NCBI RefSeq assembly: GCF_032854445.1
Contig: NW_027018223.1
Span: 1 to 54,616 of the forward strand
Direction of reading: 5' to 3'
DNA from: Liolophura sinensis
Lineage: Eukaryota > Mollusca > Polyplacophora > Chitonida > Chitonidae
Length of the DNA: 54,616 nt
Position 1 is the stretch's first letter; each line of letters starts with the position of its first letter. Of this stretch, positions 13,031 through 25,192 are shown piece after piece. The notes beneath the pieces were generated by a model. The model did no database searches and was not told the DNA's origin. It saw only the letters and a list, made by a program, of their open reading frames with translations. The translations under genes and the position numbers were made by a program.

Positions 13031-16000
13031 TTTTTGTTAATTGAAATCGGCTACACTGTACTCTGTACAATCGCGACTGGTCATTACTATATTCAACTTT
13101 TGACTATAAGTTATGTGCCCTTCGGTAGCCCAGAAGACGTCAAATCTTTGCGCTTAGCCCATTTAACTCACCCAGCAATTGTCTTACTTCTAAGTCCAAG
13201 ACAATCTCAATGTCTTTATCTACGTGTAGAAAAACCACACCATTTGTACGTGAAAAACACAAGGTACTTGATACAGTCTGCTGTAAAAAGTACAACTAAA
13301 CAGTGACCCACATTTATCAGGTGCCAAAAGATGCGGAATTGGGCCAGGCATCGGCAGCTGTTAAAAAATTGCAAATATCCCTGGTTTCCATGGAGTAAGA
13401 GCCGTTGCTGGGCACGTGATTATGACATCAATATTCATTGATTTGTCACTACAGCCAAAAGTATTGGTCGGAGAGCAAGGCGGTTTGCACCATTCGATTT
13501 CTCGTCACAAAATACGTCGGATTAGTCTCTTACTAGCAGCACTGGAACAGTTTTTCCACTTTTGCATTTTTGCCTGGTCTTTTTGTTAATTGAAATCGGC
13601 TACACTGTACTCTGTACAATCGCGACTGGTCATTACTATATTCAACTTTTGACTATAAGTTATGTGCCCTTCGGTAGCCCAGAAGACCTGAAATCTTTGG
13701 GCTAAGCCCATTTAACTCACCCAGCAATTGCCTTACTTCTAAGTGCAAGACAATCTCAATGTCTTTATCTACGTGTAGAAAAACCACACCATTTGTACAT
13801 GAAAAACACAAGGTACTTGATACAGTCTGCTGTAAAAAGTACAACTGAACACTGACTCACTTCAGTAAGGTGCCAAAAGATGCGGAATTGAGCCAGGCAT
13901 CGGCAGCTGTTGAAAAATTGCAAATTTCCCTGGTTTCCATGGAGTAAGAGCCGTTGCTGGGCACGTGATTATGACATAAATGATCATTCAATTGTCACTA
14001 CAGCCAAAAGTATTGGTCGGAGAGCAAGGCGGTTTGCACCATTCGATTTCTCGTCACAAAATACGTCGGATTAGCCTCTTACCAGCAGCACTGGAACTGT
14101 TTTTCCACTTTTGCATTTTTACCTGGTCTTTTTGTTAATTGAAATCGGCTACACTGTACTCTGTACAATCGCGACTGGTCATTACTATATTCAACTTTTG
14201 ACTATAAGTTATGTGCCCTTCGGTAGCCCAGAAGACCTGAAATCTTTGGGCTAAGCCCATTTAACTCACCCAGCAATTGTCTTAATTCTAAGTCCAAGAC
14301 AATCTCAATGTCTTTATCTACGTGTAGAAAAACCAGACCATTTGTACATAAAAAACACAAGGTACTTGATACAGTCTGCTGTAAAAAGTACAACTGACCA
14401 CAGACCCACATGAATAAGGTGCCAAAAGATGCGGAATTGAGCCAGGCATCGGCAGCTGTTGAAAAATTGCAAATTTCCCTGGTTTCCATGGAGTAAGAGC
14501 CGTTGCTGGGCACGTGATTATGATATAAATGATCATTCAATTGTCACTACAGCCAAAAGTATTGGTCGGAGAGCAACGCGGATTGCACCATTCGATTTCT
14601 CGTCACAAAATACGTCGGATTAGCCTCTTACCAGCAGCACTGGAACAGTTTTCGCACTTTTGCATTTTTGCCTGGTCTTTTTGTTAATTGAAATCGGCTA
14701 CACTGTACTCTGTACAATCGCGACTGGTCATTACTATATTCAACTTTTGCCTATAAGTTATGTGCCCTTCGGTAGCCCAGAAGACGTCAAATCTTTGGGC
14801 TAAGCCCATTTAACTCACCCAGCAATTGTCTTACTTCTAAGTGCAAGACAATCTCAATGTCTTTATCTACGTGTAGAAAAACCACACCATTTGTACGTGA
14901 AAAACACAAGGTACTTGATACAGTCTGCTGTAAAAAGTACAACTAAACACTGACCCACATTTGTAAGGTGCCAAAAGGTGCGGAATTGGGCCAGGCATCG
15001 GCAGCTGTTAAAAAATTGCAAATTTCCCTGGTTTCCATGGAGTAAGAGCCGTTGCTGGGCACGTGATTATGACATAAATGATCATTCAATTGTCACTACA
15101 GCCAAAAGTATTGGTCGGAGAGCAACGCGGATTGCACCATTCGATTTCTCGTCACAAAATACGTCGGATTAGCCTCTTACCAGCAGCACTGGAACTGTTT
15201 TCGCACTTTTGCATTTTTGCCTGGTCTTTTTGTTAATTGAAATCGGCTACACTGTACTCTGTACAATCGCGACTGGTCATTACTATATTCAACTTTTGAC
15301 TATAAGTTATGTGCCCTTCGGTAGCCCAGAAGACCTGAAATCTTTGGGCTAAGCCCATTTAACTCACCCAGCAATTGTCTTACTTCTAAGTGCAAGACAA
15401 TCTCAATGTCTTTATCTACGTGTAGAAAAACCACACTATTTGTACATCAAAAACACAAGGTACTTGATACAGTCTGCTGTAAAAAGTACAACTAAACACA
15501 GACCCACATTTATAAGGTGCCAAAAGATGCGGAATTGGGCCAGGTATCGGCAGCTGTTGAAAAATTGCAAATTTCCCTGGTTTCCATGGACTAAGAGCCG
15601 TTGCTGTGCACGTGATTATGACATAAATGATCATTCAATTGTCGCTACAGGCAAAAGTATTGGTCGGAGAGCAACGCGGTTTGCACCATTCGATTTCTCG
15701 TCACAAAATACGTCGGATTAGCCTGTTACCAGCAGCACTGGAACAATTTTTCCACTTTTGCGTTTTTGCCTGGTCTTTTTGTTAATTGAAATCGGCTACA
15801 CTGTACTCTGTACAATCGCGACTGGTCATTACTATATTCAACTTTTGACTATAAGTTATGTGCCCTTCGGTAGCCCAGAAGACCTGAAATCTTTGGGCTA
15901 AGCCCATTTAAATCACCCAGCAATTGTCTTACTTCTAAGTGCAAGACAATGTCAATGTCTTTATCTACGTGTAGAAAAACCACACCATTTGTACGTGAAA

Positions 16001-18520
16001 AACACAAGGTACTTGATACAGTCTGCTGTAAAAAGTACAACTGACCACAGACCCACATGAATAAAGTGCCAAAAGATTCGGAATTGGGCCAGGCATCGGC
16101 AGCTGTTGAAAAATTGCAAATTTCCCTGGTTTCCATGGAGTAAGAGCCGTTGCCGGGCACGTGATTATGACATAAATGATCATTCAATTGTCACTACAGC
16201 CAAACGTATTGGTCGGAGAGCAACGCGGATTGCACCATTCGATTTCTCGTCACAAAATACGTCGGATTAGCCTCTTACCAGCAGCACTGGAACAGTTTTT
16301 CCACTTTTGCATTTTTGCCTGGTCTTTTTGTTAATTGAAATCGGCTACACTGTACTCTGTACAATCGCGACTGGTCATTACTATATTCAACTTTCGACTA
16401 TAAGTTATGTGCCCTTCGGTAGCCCAGAAGACCTGAAATCTTTGGGCTAAGCCCATTTAACTCACCCAGCAATTGTCTTACTTCTAAGTGCAAGACAATC
16501 TCAATGTCTTTATCTACGTGTAGAAAAACCACACCATTTGTACATAAAAAACACAAGGTACTTGATACAGTCTGCTGTAAAAAGTACAACTAAACACTGA
16601 CCCACATTTATAAGGTGCCAAAAGATGCGGAATTGGGCCAGGTATCGGCAGCTGTTGAAAAATTGCAAATTTCCCTGGTTTCCATGGAGTAAGAGCCGTT
16701 GCTGTGCACGTGATTATGACATAAATGATCATTCAATTGTCGCTACAGGCAAAAGTATTGGTCGGAGAGCAACGCGGTTTGCACCATTCGATTTCTCGTC
16801 ACAAAATACGTCGGATTAGCCTCTTACCAGCAGCACTGGAACAGTTTTCGCACTTTTGCATTTTTGCCTGGTCTTTTTGTTAATTGAAATCGGCTACACT
16901 GTACTCTGTACAATCGCGACTGGTCATTACTATATTCAACTTTTGACTATAAGTTATGTGCCCTTCGGTAGCCCAGAAGACGTCAAATCTTTGCGCTTAG
17001 CCCATTTAACTCACCCAGCAATTGCCTTACTTCTAAGTGCAAGACAATCTCAATGTCTTTATCTACGTGTAGAAAAACCACACCATTTGTACGTGAGAAA
17101 CACAAGGTTCTTGATACAGTCTGCTGTAAAAAGTACAACTGAACACTGACCCACTTCAGTAAGGTGCCAAAAGATGCGGAATTGAGCCAGGCATCGGCAG
17201 CTGTTGAAAAATTGCAAATTTCCCTGGTTTCCATGGAGTAAGAGCCGTTGCTGGGCACGTGATTATGACATAAATGATCATTCAATTGTCGCTACAGGCA
17301 AAAGTATTGGTCGGAGAGCAACGCGGTTTGCACCATTCGATTTCTCGTCACAAAATACGTCGGATTAGCCTCTTACCAGCAGCACTGGAACAATTTTTCC
17401 AATTTTGCGTTTTTGCCTGGTCTTTTTGTTAATTGAAATCGGCTACACTGTACTCTGTACAATCGCGACTGGTCATTACTATATTCAACTTTTGACTATA
17501 AGTTATGTGCCCTTCGGTAGCCCAGAAGACCTGAAATCTTTGGGCTAAGCCCATTTAACTCACCCAGCAATTGCCTTACTTCTAAGTGCAAGACAATCTC
17601 AATGTCTTTATCTACGTGTAGAAAAACCACACCATTTGTACGTGAGAAACACAAGGTACTTGATACAGTCTGCTGTAAAAAGTAAAACTGAACACTGACC
17701 CACTTCAGTAAGGTGCCAAAAGATGCGGAATTGAGCCAGGCATCGGCAGCTGTTGAAAAATTGCAAATTTCCCTGGTTTCCATGGAGTAAGAGCCGTTGC
17801 TGGGCACGTGATTATGACATAAATGATCATTCAATTGTCACTACAGCCAAAAGTATTGGTCGGAGAGCAACGCGGATTGCACCATTCGATTTCTCGTCAC
17901 AAAATACGTCGGATTAGCCTCTTACCAGCAGCACTGGAACAGTTTTTCCACTTTTGCATTTTTGCCTGGTCTTTTTGTTAATTGAAATCGGCTACACTGT
18001 ACTCTGTACAATCGCGACTGGTCATTACTATATTCAACTTTTGACTATAAGTTATGTGCCCTTCGGTAGCCCAGAAGACCTGAAATCTTTGGGCTAAGCC
18101 CATTTAACTCACCCAGCAATTGTCTTACTTCTAAGTGCAAGACAATCTCAATGTCTTTATCTACGTGTAGAAAAACCACACCATTTGTACATAAAAAACA
18201 CAAGGTACTTGATACAGTCTGCTGTAAAAAGTACAACTAAACACAGACCCACATTTATAAGGTGCCAAAATATGCGGAATTGGGCCAGGTATCGGCAGCT
18301 GTTGAAAAATTGCCAATTTCCCTGGTTTCCATGGAGTAAGAGCCGTTGCTGTGCACGTGATTATGACATAAATGATCATTCAATTGTCGCTACAGGCAAA
18401 AGTATTGGTCGGAGAGCAACGCGGTTTGCACCATTCGATTTCTCGTCACAAAATACGTCGGATTAGCCTCTTACCAGCAGCACTGGAACAATTTTTCCAA
18501 TTTTGCGTTTTTGCCTGGTG
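13031..18520 (+). repeat. Ten-monomer higher-order repeat, copy 1 (5490 bp)
   Basis: Every diagnostic variant read between about 13.03 and 18.52 kb recurs 5490-5491 bp downstream in the same order. Shared markers include ATTTATCAGG (13313 and 18803), TTGCCTATAAG (14747 and 20237), CATTTGTAAGG (14957 and 20447), CACTATTTGTACATC (15433 and 20924) and AAAGATTCGG (16073 and 21564). The left edge lies just after position 13013, where copy 1 reads GCATTT and the 18.5 kb equivalent reads GCGTTT. Confidence 0.92.
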
Positions 18521-21500
18521 TTTTTGTTAATTGAAATCGGCTACACTGTACTCTGTACAATCGCGACTGGTCATTACTATATTCAACTTTTGACTATAAG
18601 TTATGTGCCCTTCGGTAGCCCAGAAGACGTCAAATCTTTGCGCTTAGCCCATTTAACTCACCCAGCAATTGTCTTACTTCTAAGTCCAAGACAATCTCAA
18701 TGTCTTTATCTACGTGTAGAAAAACCACACCATTTGTACGTGAAAAACACAAGGTACTTGATACAGTCTGCTGTAAAAAGTACAACTAAACAGTGACCCA
18801 CATTTATCAGGTGCCAAAAGATGCGGAATTGGGCCAGGCATCGGCAGCTGTTAAAAAATTGCAAATATCCCTGGTTTCCATGGAGTAAGAGCCGTTGCTG
18901 GGCACGTGATTATGACATCAATATTCATTGATTTGTCACTACAGCCAAAAGTATTGGTCGGAGAGCAAGGCGGTTTGCACCATTCGATTTCTCGTCACAA
19001 AATACGTCGGATTAGTCTCTTACTAGCAGCACTGGAACAGTTTTTCCACTTTTGCATTTTTGCCTGGTCTTTTTGTTAATTGAAATCGGCTACACTGTAC
19101 TCTGTACAATCGCGACTGGTCATTACTATATTCAACTTTTGACTATAAGTTATGTGCCCTTCGGTAGCCCAGAAGACCTGAAATCTTTGGGCTAAGCCCA
19201 TTTAACTCACCCAGCAATTGCCTTACTTCTAAGTGCAAGACAATCTCAATGTCTTTATCTACGTGTAGAAAAACCACACCATTTGTACATGAAAAACACA
19301 AGGTACTTGATACAGTCTGCTGTAAAAAGTACAACTGAACACTGACTCACTTCAGTAAGGTGCCAAAAGATGCGGAATTGAGCCAGGCATCGGCAGCTGT
19401 TGAAAAATTGCAAATTTCCCTGGTTTCCATGGAGTAAGAGCCGTTGCTGGGCACGTGATTATGACATAAATGATCATTCAATTGTCACTACAGCCAAAAG
19501 TATTGGTCGGAGAGCAACGCGGTTTGCACCATTCGATTTCTCGTCACAAAATACGTCGGATTAGCCTCTTACCAGCAGCACTGGAACTGTTTTTCCACTT
19601 TTGCATTTTTACCTGGTCTTTTTGTTAATTGAAATCGGCTACACTGTACTCTGTACAATCGCGACTGGTCATTACTATATTCAACTTTTGACTATAAGTT
19701 ATGTGCCCTTCGGTAGCCCAGAAGACCTGAAATCTTTGGGCTAAGCCCATTTAACTCACCCAGCAATTGTCTTAATTCTAAGTCCAAGACAATCTCAATG
19801 TCTTTATCTACGTGTAGAAAAACCAGACCATTTGTACATAAAAAACACAAGGTACTTGATACAGTCTGCTGTAAAAAGTACAACTGACCACAGACCCACA
19901 TGAATAAGGTGCCAAAAGATGCGGAATTGAGCCAGGCATCGGCAGCTGTTGAAAAATTGCAAATTTCCCTGGTTTCCATGGAGTAAGAGCCGTTGCTGGG
20001 CACGTGATTATGATATAAATGATCATTCAATTGTCACTACAGCCAAAAGTATTGGTCGGAGAGCAACGCGGATTGCACCATTCGATTTCTCGTCACAAAA
20101 TACGTCGGATTAGCCTCTTACCAGCAGCACTGGAACAGTTTTCGCACTTTTGCATTTTTGCCTGGTCTTTTTGTTAATTGAAATCGGCTACACTGTACTC
20201 TGTACAATCGCGACTGGTCATTACTATATTCAACTTTTGCCTATAAGTTATGTGCCCTTCGGTAGCCCAGAAGACGTCAAATCTTTGGGCTAAGCCCATT
20301 TAACTCACCCAGCAATTGTCTTACTTCTAAGTGCAAGACAATCTCAATGTCTTTATCTACGTGTAGAAAAACCACACCATTTGTACGTGAAAAACACAAG
20401 GTACTTGATACAGTCTGCTGTAAAAAGTACAACTAAACACTGACCCACATTTGTAAGGTGCCAAAAGGTGCGGAATTGGGCCAGGCATCGGCAGCTGTTA
20501 AAAAATTGCAAATTTCCCTGGTTTCCATGGAGTAAGAGCCGTTGCTGGGCACGTGATTATGACATAAATGATCATTCAATTGTCACTACAGCCAAAAGTA
20601 TTGGTCGGAGAGCAACGCGGATTGCACCATTCGATTTCTCGTCACAAAATACGTCGGATTAGCCTCTTACCAGCAGCACTGGAACTGTTTTTCGCACTTT
20701 TGCATTTTTGCCTGGTCTTTTTGTTAATTGAAATCGGCTACACTGTACTCTGTACAATCGCGACTGGTCATTACTATATTCAACTTTTGACTATAAGTTA
20801 TGTGCCCTTCGGTAGCCCAGAAGACCTGAAATCTTTGGGCTAAGCCCATTTAACTCACCCAGCAATTGTCTTACTTCTAAGTGCAAGACAATCTCAATGT
20901 CTTTATCTACGTGTAGAAAAACCACACTATTTGTACATCAAAAACACAAGGTACTTGATACAGTCTGCTGTAAAAAGTACAACTAAACACAGACCCACAT
21001 TTATAAGGTGCCAAAAGATGCGGAATTGGGCCAGGTATCGGCAGCTGTTGAAAAATTGCAAATTTCCCTGGTTTCCATGGACTAAGAGCCGTTGCTGTGC
21101 ACGTGATTATGACATAAATGATCATTCAATTGTCGCTACAGGCAAAAGTATTGGTCGGAGAGCAACGCGGTTTGCACCATTCGATTTCTCGTCACAAAAT
21201 ACGTCGGATTAGCCTCTTACCAGCAGCACTGGAACAATTTTTCCAATTTTGCGTTTTTGCCTGGTCTTTTTGTTAATTGAAATCGGCTACACTGTACTCT
21301 GTACAATCGCGACTGGTCATTACTATATTCAACTTTTGACTATAAGTTATGTGCCCTTCGGTAGCCCAGAAGACCTGAAATCTTTGGGCTAAGCCCATTT
21401 AAATCACCCAGCAATTGTCTTACTTCTAAGTGCAAGACAATGTCAATGTCTTTATCTACGTGTAGAAAAACCACACCATTTGTACGTGAAAAACACAAGG

Positions 21501-24011
21501 TACTTGATACAGTCTGCTGTAAAAAGTACAACTGACCACAGACCCACATGAATAAAGTGCCAAAAGATTCGGAATTGGGCCAGGCATCGGCAGCTGTTGA
21601 AAAATTGCAAATTTCCCTGGTTTCCATGGAGTAAGAGCCGTTGCCGGGCACGTGATTATGACATAAATGATCATTCAATTGTCACTACAGCCAAACGTAT
21701 TGGTCGGAGAGCAACGCGGATTGCACCATTCGATTTCTCGTCACAAAATACGTCGGATTAGCCTCTTACCAGCAGCACTGGAACAGTTTTTCCACTTTTG
21801 CATTTTTGCCTGGTCTTTTTGTTAATTGAAATCGGCTACACTGTACTCTGTACAATCGCGACTGGTCATTACTATATTCAACTTTCGACTATAAGTTATG
21901 TGCCCTTCGGTAGCCCAGAAGACCTGAAATCTTTGGGCTAAGCCCATTTAACTCACCCAGCAATTGTCTTACTTCTAAGTGCAAGACAATCTCAATGTCT
22001 TTATCTACGTGTAGAAAAACCACACCATTTGTACATAAAAAACACAAGGTACTTGATACAGTCTGCTGTAAAAAGTACAACTAAACACTGACCCACATTT
22101 ATAAGGTGCCAAAAGATGCGGAATTGGGCCAGGTATCGGCAGCTGTTGAAAAATTGCAAATTTCCCTGGTTTCCATGGAGTAAGAGCCGTTGCTGTGCAC
22201 GTGATTATGACATAAATGATCATTCAATTGTCGCTACAGGCAAAAGTATTGGTCGGAGAGCAACGCGGTTTGCACCATTCGATTTCTCGTCACAAAATAC
22301 GTCGGATTAGCCTCTTACCAGCAGCACTGGAACAGTTTTCGCACTTTTGCATTTTTGCCTGGTCTTTTTGTTAATTGAAATCGGCTACACTGTACTCTGT
22401 ACAATCGCGACTGGTCATTACTATATTCAACTTTTGACTATAAGTTATGTGCCCTTCGGTAGCCCAGAAGACGTCAAATCTTTGCGCTTAGCCCATTTAA
22501 CTCACCCAGCAATTGCCTTACTTCTAAGTGCAAGACAATCTCAATGTCTTTATCTACGTGTAGAAAAACCACACCATTTGTACGTGAGAAACACAAGGTT
22601 CTTGATACAGTCTGCTGTAAAAAGTACAACTGAACACTGACCCACTTCAGTAAGGTGCCAAAAGATGCGGAATTGAGCCAGGCATCGGCAGCTGTTGAAA
22701 AATTGCAAATTTCCCTGGTTTCCATGGAGTAAGAGCCGTTGCTGGGCACGTGATTATGACATAAATGATCATTCAATTGTCGCTACAGGCAAAAGTATTG
22801 GTCGGAGAGCAACGCGGTTTGCACCATTCGATTTCTCGTCACAAAATACGTCGGATTAGCCTCTTACCAGCAGCACTGGAACAATTTTTCCAATTTTGCG
22901 TTTTTGCCTGGTCTTTTTGTTAATTGAAATCGGCTACACTGTACTCTGTACAATCGCGACTGGTCATTACTATATTCAACTTTTGACTATAAGTTATGTG
23001 CCCTTCGGTAGCCCAGAAGACCTGAAATCTTTGGGCTAAGCCCATTTAACTCACCCAGCAATTGCCTTACTTCTAAGTGCAAGACAATCTCAATGTCTTT
23101 ATCTACGTGTAGAAAAACCACACCATTTGTACGTGAGAAACACAAGGTACTTGATACAGTCTGCTGTAAAAAGTAAAACTGAACACTGACCCACTTCAGT
23201 AAGGTGCCAAAAGATGCGGAATTGAGCCAGGCATCGGCAGCTGTTGAAAAATTGCAAATTTCCCTGGTTTCCATGGAGTAAGAGCCGTTGCTGGGCACGT
23301 GATTATGACATAAATGATCATTCAATTGTCACTACAGCCAAAAGTATTGGTCGGAGAGCAACGCGGATTGCACCATTCGATTTCTCGTCACAAAATACGT
23401 CGGATTAGCCTCTTACCAGCAGCACTGGAACAGTTTTTCCACTTTTGCATTTTTGCTTGGTCTTTTTGTTAATTGAAATCGGCTACACTGTACTCTGTAC
23501 AATCGCGACTGGTCATTACTATAGTCAACTTTTGACTATAAGTTATGTGCCCTTCGGTAGCCCAGAAGACCTGAAATCTTTGGGCTAAGCCCATTTAACT
23601 CACCCAGCAATTGTCTTACTTCTAAGTGCAAGACAATCTCAATGTCTTTATCTACGTGTAGAAAAACCACACCATTTGTACATAAAAAACACAAGGTACT
23701 TGATACAGTCTGCTGTAAAAAGTACAACTAAACACAGACCCACATTTATAAGGTGCCAAAAGATGCGGAATTGGGCCAGGTATCGGCAGCTGTTGAAAAA
23801 TTGCCAATTTCCCTGGTTTCCATGGAGTAAGAGCCGTTGCTGTGCACGTGATTATGACATAAATGATCATTCAATTGTCGCTACAGGCAAAAGTATTGGT
23901 CGGAGAGCAACGCGGTTTGCACCATTCGATTTCTCGTCACAAAATACGTCGGATTAGCCTCTTACCAGCAGCACTGGAACAATTTTTCCAATTTTGCGTT
24001 TTTGCCTGGTC
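18521..24011 (+). repeat. Ten-monomer higher-order repeat, copy 2 (5491 bp)
   Basis: Near-identical tandem copy of 13031-18520. Differences I could see include one inserted T near 20692 (GGAACTGTTTTTCGC against GGAACTGTTTTCGC), GCAACG against GCAAGG near 19516/14026, CTCTTACC against CTGTTACC near 21215/15724, CCAATTTT against CCACTTTT near 21244/15752, TTGCTTGG against TTGCCTGG near 23456, ATAGTC against ATATTC near 23523, and AAAAG against AAAAT near 23760/18270. Identity is therefore well above 99%. Similarity continues to about 24229, where ACATAAAAAAC replaces ACGTGAAAAAC. Confidence 0.92.
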
Positions 24012-24480
24012 TTTTTGTTAATTGAAATCGGCTACACTGTACTCTGTACAATCGCGACTGGTCATTACTATATTCAACTTTTGACTATAAGTTATGTGCC
24101 CTTCGGTAGCCCAGAAGACGTCAAATCTTTGCGCTTAGCCCATTTAACTCACCCAGCAATTGTCTTACTTCTAAGTCCAAGACAATCTCAATGTCTTTAT
24201 CTACGTGTAGAAAAACCACACCATTTGTACATAAAAAACACAAGGTACTTGATACAGTCTGCTGTAAAAAGTACAACTAAACAGTGACCCACATTTATAA
24301 GGTGCCAAAAGATGCGGAATTGGGCCAGGCATCGGCAGCTGTTGAAAAATTGCAAATTTCCCTGGTTTCCATGGAGTAAGAGCCGTTGCTGTGCACGTGA
24401 TTATGACATAAAAGATCATTCAATTGTCGCTACAGGCAAAAGTATTGGTCGGAGAGCAACGCGGTTTGCACCATTCGATT

Positions 24481-24494
24481 TCTCGTCGGATTAG
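24481..24494 (+). other. Unique 12-bp deletion in one monomer
   Basis: This copy reads TCTCGTCGGATTAG where all others have twelve more bases (ACAAAATACGTC) between CGTC and GGATTAG. The lost segment is bounded by CGTC at both ends, which suggests slippage or microhomology-mediated loss. It makes the interval between anchors 24369 and 24906 only 537 bp. Confidence 0.95.
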
Positions 24495-24715
24495 CCTCTT
24501 ACCAGCAGCACTGGAACAATTTTTCCAATTTTGCGTTTTTGCCTGGTCTTTTTGTTAATTGAAATCGGCTACACTGTACTCTGTACAATCGCGACTGGTC
24601 ATTACTATATTCAACTTTTGACTATAAGTTATGTGCCCTTCGGTAGCCCAGAAGACCTGAAATCTTTGGGCTAAGCCCATTTAACTCACCCAGCAATTGC
24701 CTTACTTCTAAGTGC

Positions 24716-24748
24716 AAGACAATCTCAATGTCTTTATCTACGTGTAGA
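24716..24748 (+). repeat. Two adjacent short inverted repeats
   Basis: AAGACA (24716-24721) and TGTCTT (24729-24734) are perfect complements around a 7-nt spacer. TCTAC (24737-24741) and GTAGA (24744-24748) flank GT. Nearly every monomer keeps both. Rare changes fall at the centre of the second: an extra T near 4440 and loss of three bases near 28586. The functional role is unknown. Confidence 0.85.
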
Positions 24749-24781
24749 AAAACCACACCATTTGTACGTGAGAAACACAAG

Positions 24782-24811
24782 GTACTTGATACAGTCTGCT
24801 GTAAAAAGTAC
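24782..24811 (+). repeat. Nested 30-nt hairpin
   Basis: GTACTT (24782-24787) pairs with AAGTAC (24806-24811). Inside, TACAG (24790-24794) pairs with CTGTA (24799-24803) around a TCTG loop, with a 2x2 internal loop (GA opposite AA) between the two stems. It is the strongest local fold I found in the monomer and is present in almost all copies. Several variants fall in the internal loop (AA for GA in monomer 1; TA for AA near 4503 and 8345). Others break one pair (GTTCTT near 7775; TATAG near 26438). Confidence 0.85.
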
Positions 24812-24812
24812 A

Positions 24813-24835
24813 ACTGAACACTGACCCACTTCAGT
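24813..24835 (+). repeat. Class-specific hairpin ACTGAA/TTCAGT
   Basis: Arms ACTGAA (24813-24818) and TTCAGT (24830-24835) flank an 11-nt loop. Only monomers of the GAACAC...CTTCAG class have both arms. Monomers with ACTAAA carry ACATTTAT in the second arm position, and monomers with ACTGACC usually carry ACATGAAT, so in those classes most pairs are lost. Confidence 0.8.
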
Positions 24836-24930
24836 AAGGTGCCAAAAGATGCGGAATTGAGCCAGGCATCGGCAGCTGTTGAAAAATTGCAAATTTCCCT
24901 GGTTTCCATGGAGTAAGAGCCGTTGCTGGG

Positions 24931-24936
24931 CACGTG
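24931..24936. other. CACGTG hexamer (E-box-like) in each monomer
   Basis: CACGTG follows GCTGGG, GCTGTG or GCCGGG in almost every monomer, about 25 bp after the CCATGG anchor. It is lost (CACTTG) near 30422 and 34813. The hexamer is the core of bHLH E-boxes in eukaryotes, but a chance 6-mer copied by homogenisation explains it equally well. Confidence 0.4.
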
Positions 24937-24940
24937 ATTA

Positions 24941-24966
24941 TGACATAAATGATCATTCAATTGTCA
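24941..24966 (+). repeat. Central dyad: AATGATCATT inside TGACA/TGTCA
   Basis: AATGATCATT (24948-24957) is a perfect 10-bp palindrome. TGACA (24941-24945) and TGTCA (24962-24966) form outer arms. In about 20 of 100 monomers the centre is replaced by ATCAATATTCATTGAT or its T variant, which forms a different inverted repeat at the same place. Confidence 0.85.
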
Positions 24967-25123
24967 CTACAGCCAAAAGTATTGGTCGGAGAGCAACGCG
25001 GTTTGCACCATTCGATTTCTCGTCACAAAATACGTCGGATTAGCCTCTTACCAGCAGCACTGGAACAGTTTTCGCACTTTTGCATTTTTGCCTGGTCTTT
25101 TTGTTAATTGAAATCGGCTACAC

Positions 25124-25136
25124 TGTACTCTGTACA
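25124..25136 (+). repeat. Inverted repeat TGTAC-TCT-GTACA
   Basis: A perfect 5-bp arm inverted repeat with a 3-nt spacer, seen in essentially all monomers. The copy near 45442 is altered to a TACTAAACTGTAC form in the most disturbed monomer. Confidence 0.8.
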
Positions 25137-25192
25137 ATCGCGACTGGTCATTACTATATTCAACTTTTGACTATAAGTTATGTGCCCTTCGG

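Noticed and set aside
14410-14496. 28-codon frame starting ATGAATAAGG and ending at the TAA after CCATGGAG
   Set aside because: The composition looks protein-like (Ala, Glu, Lys, Leu), but the start exists only in type-c monomers, it is very short, and no expression signal accompanies it.
24622-24960. Recurrent 112-codon reverse-strand frame (same protein in many monomers)
   Set aside because: It recurs because the repeat recurs. It has no recognisable domain, is cut or shifted in many copies, and overlaps the forward frame. Gene callers may report it as a hypothetical protein family.
24970-25030. Pol III A/B-box pair suggesting a tRNA-derived SINE origin (ACAGCCAAAAGTATTGG and CATTCGATTTC)
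   Set aside because: The B-box-like sequence misses three of ten fixed positions and the A-box fits only with insertions. Spacing alone is not evidence.
25001-25030. CENP-B box near ATTCGATTTCTCG
   Set aside because: The required A and CGGG positions after TTCG do not match, and no other TTCG in the monomer fits.
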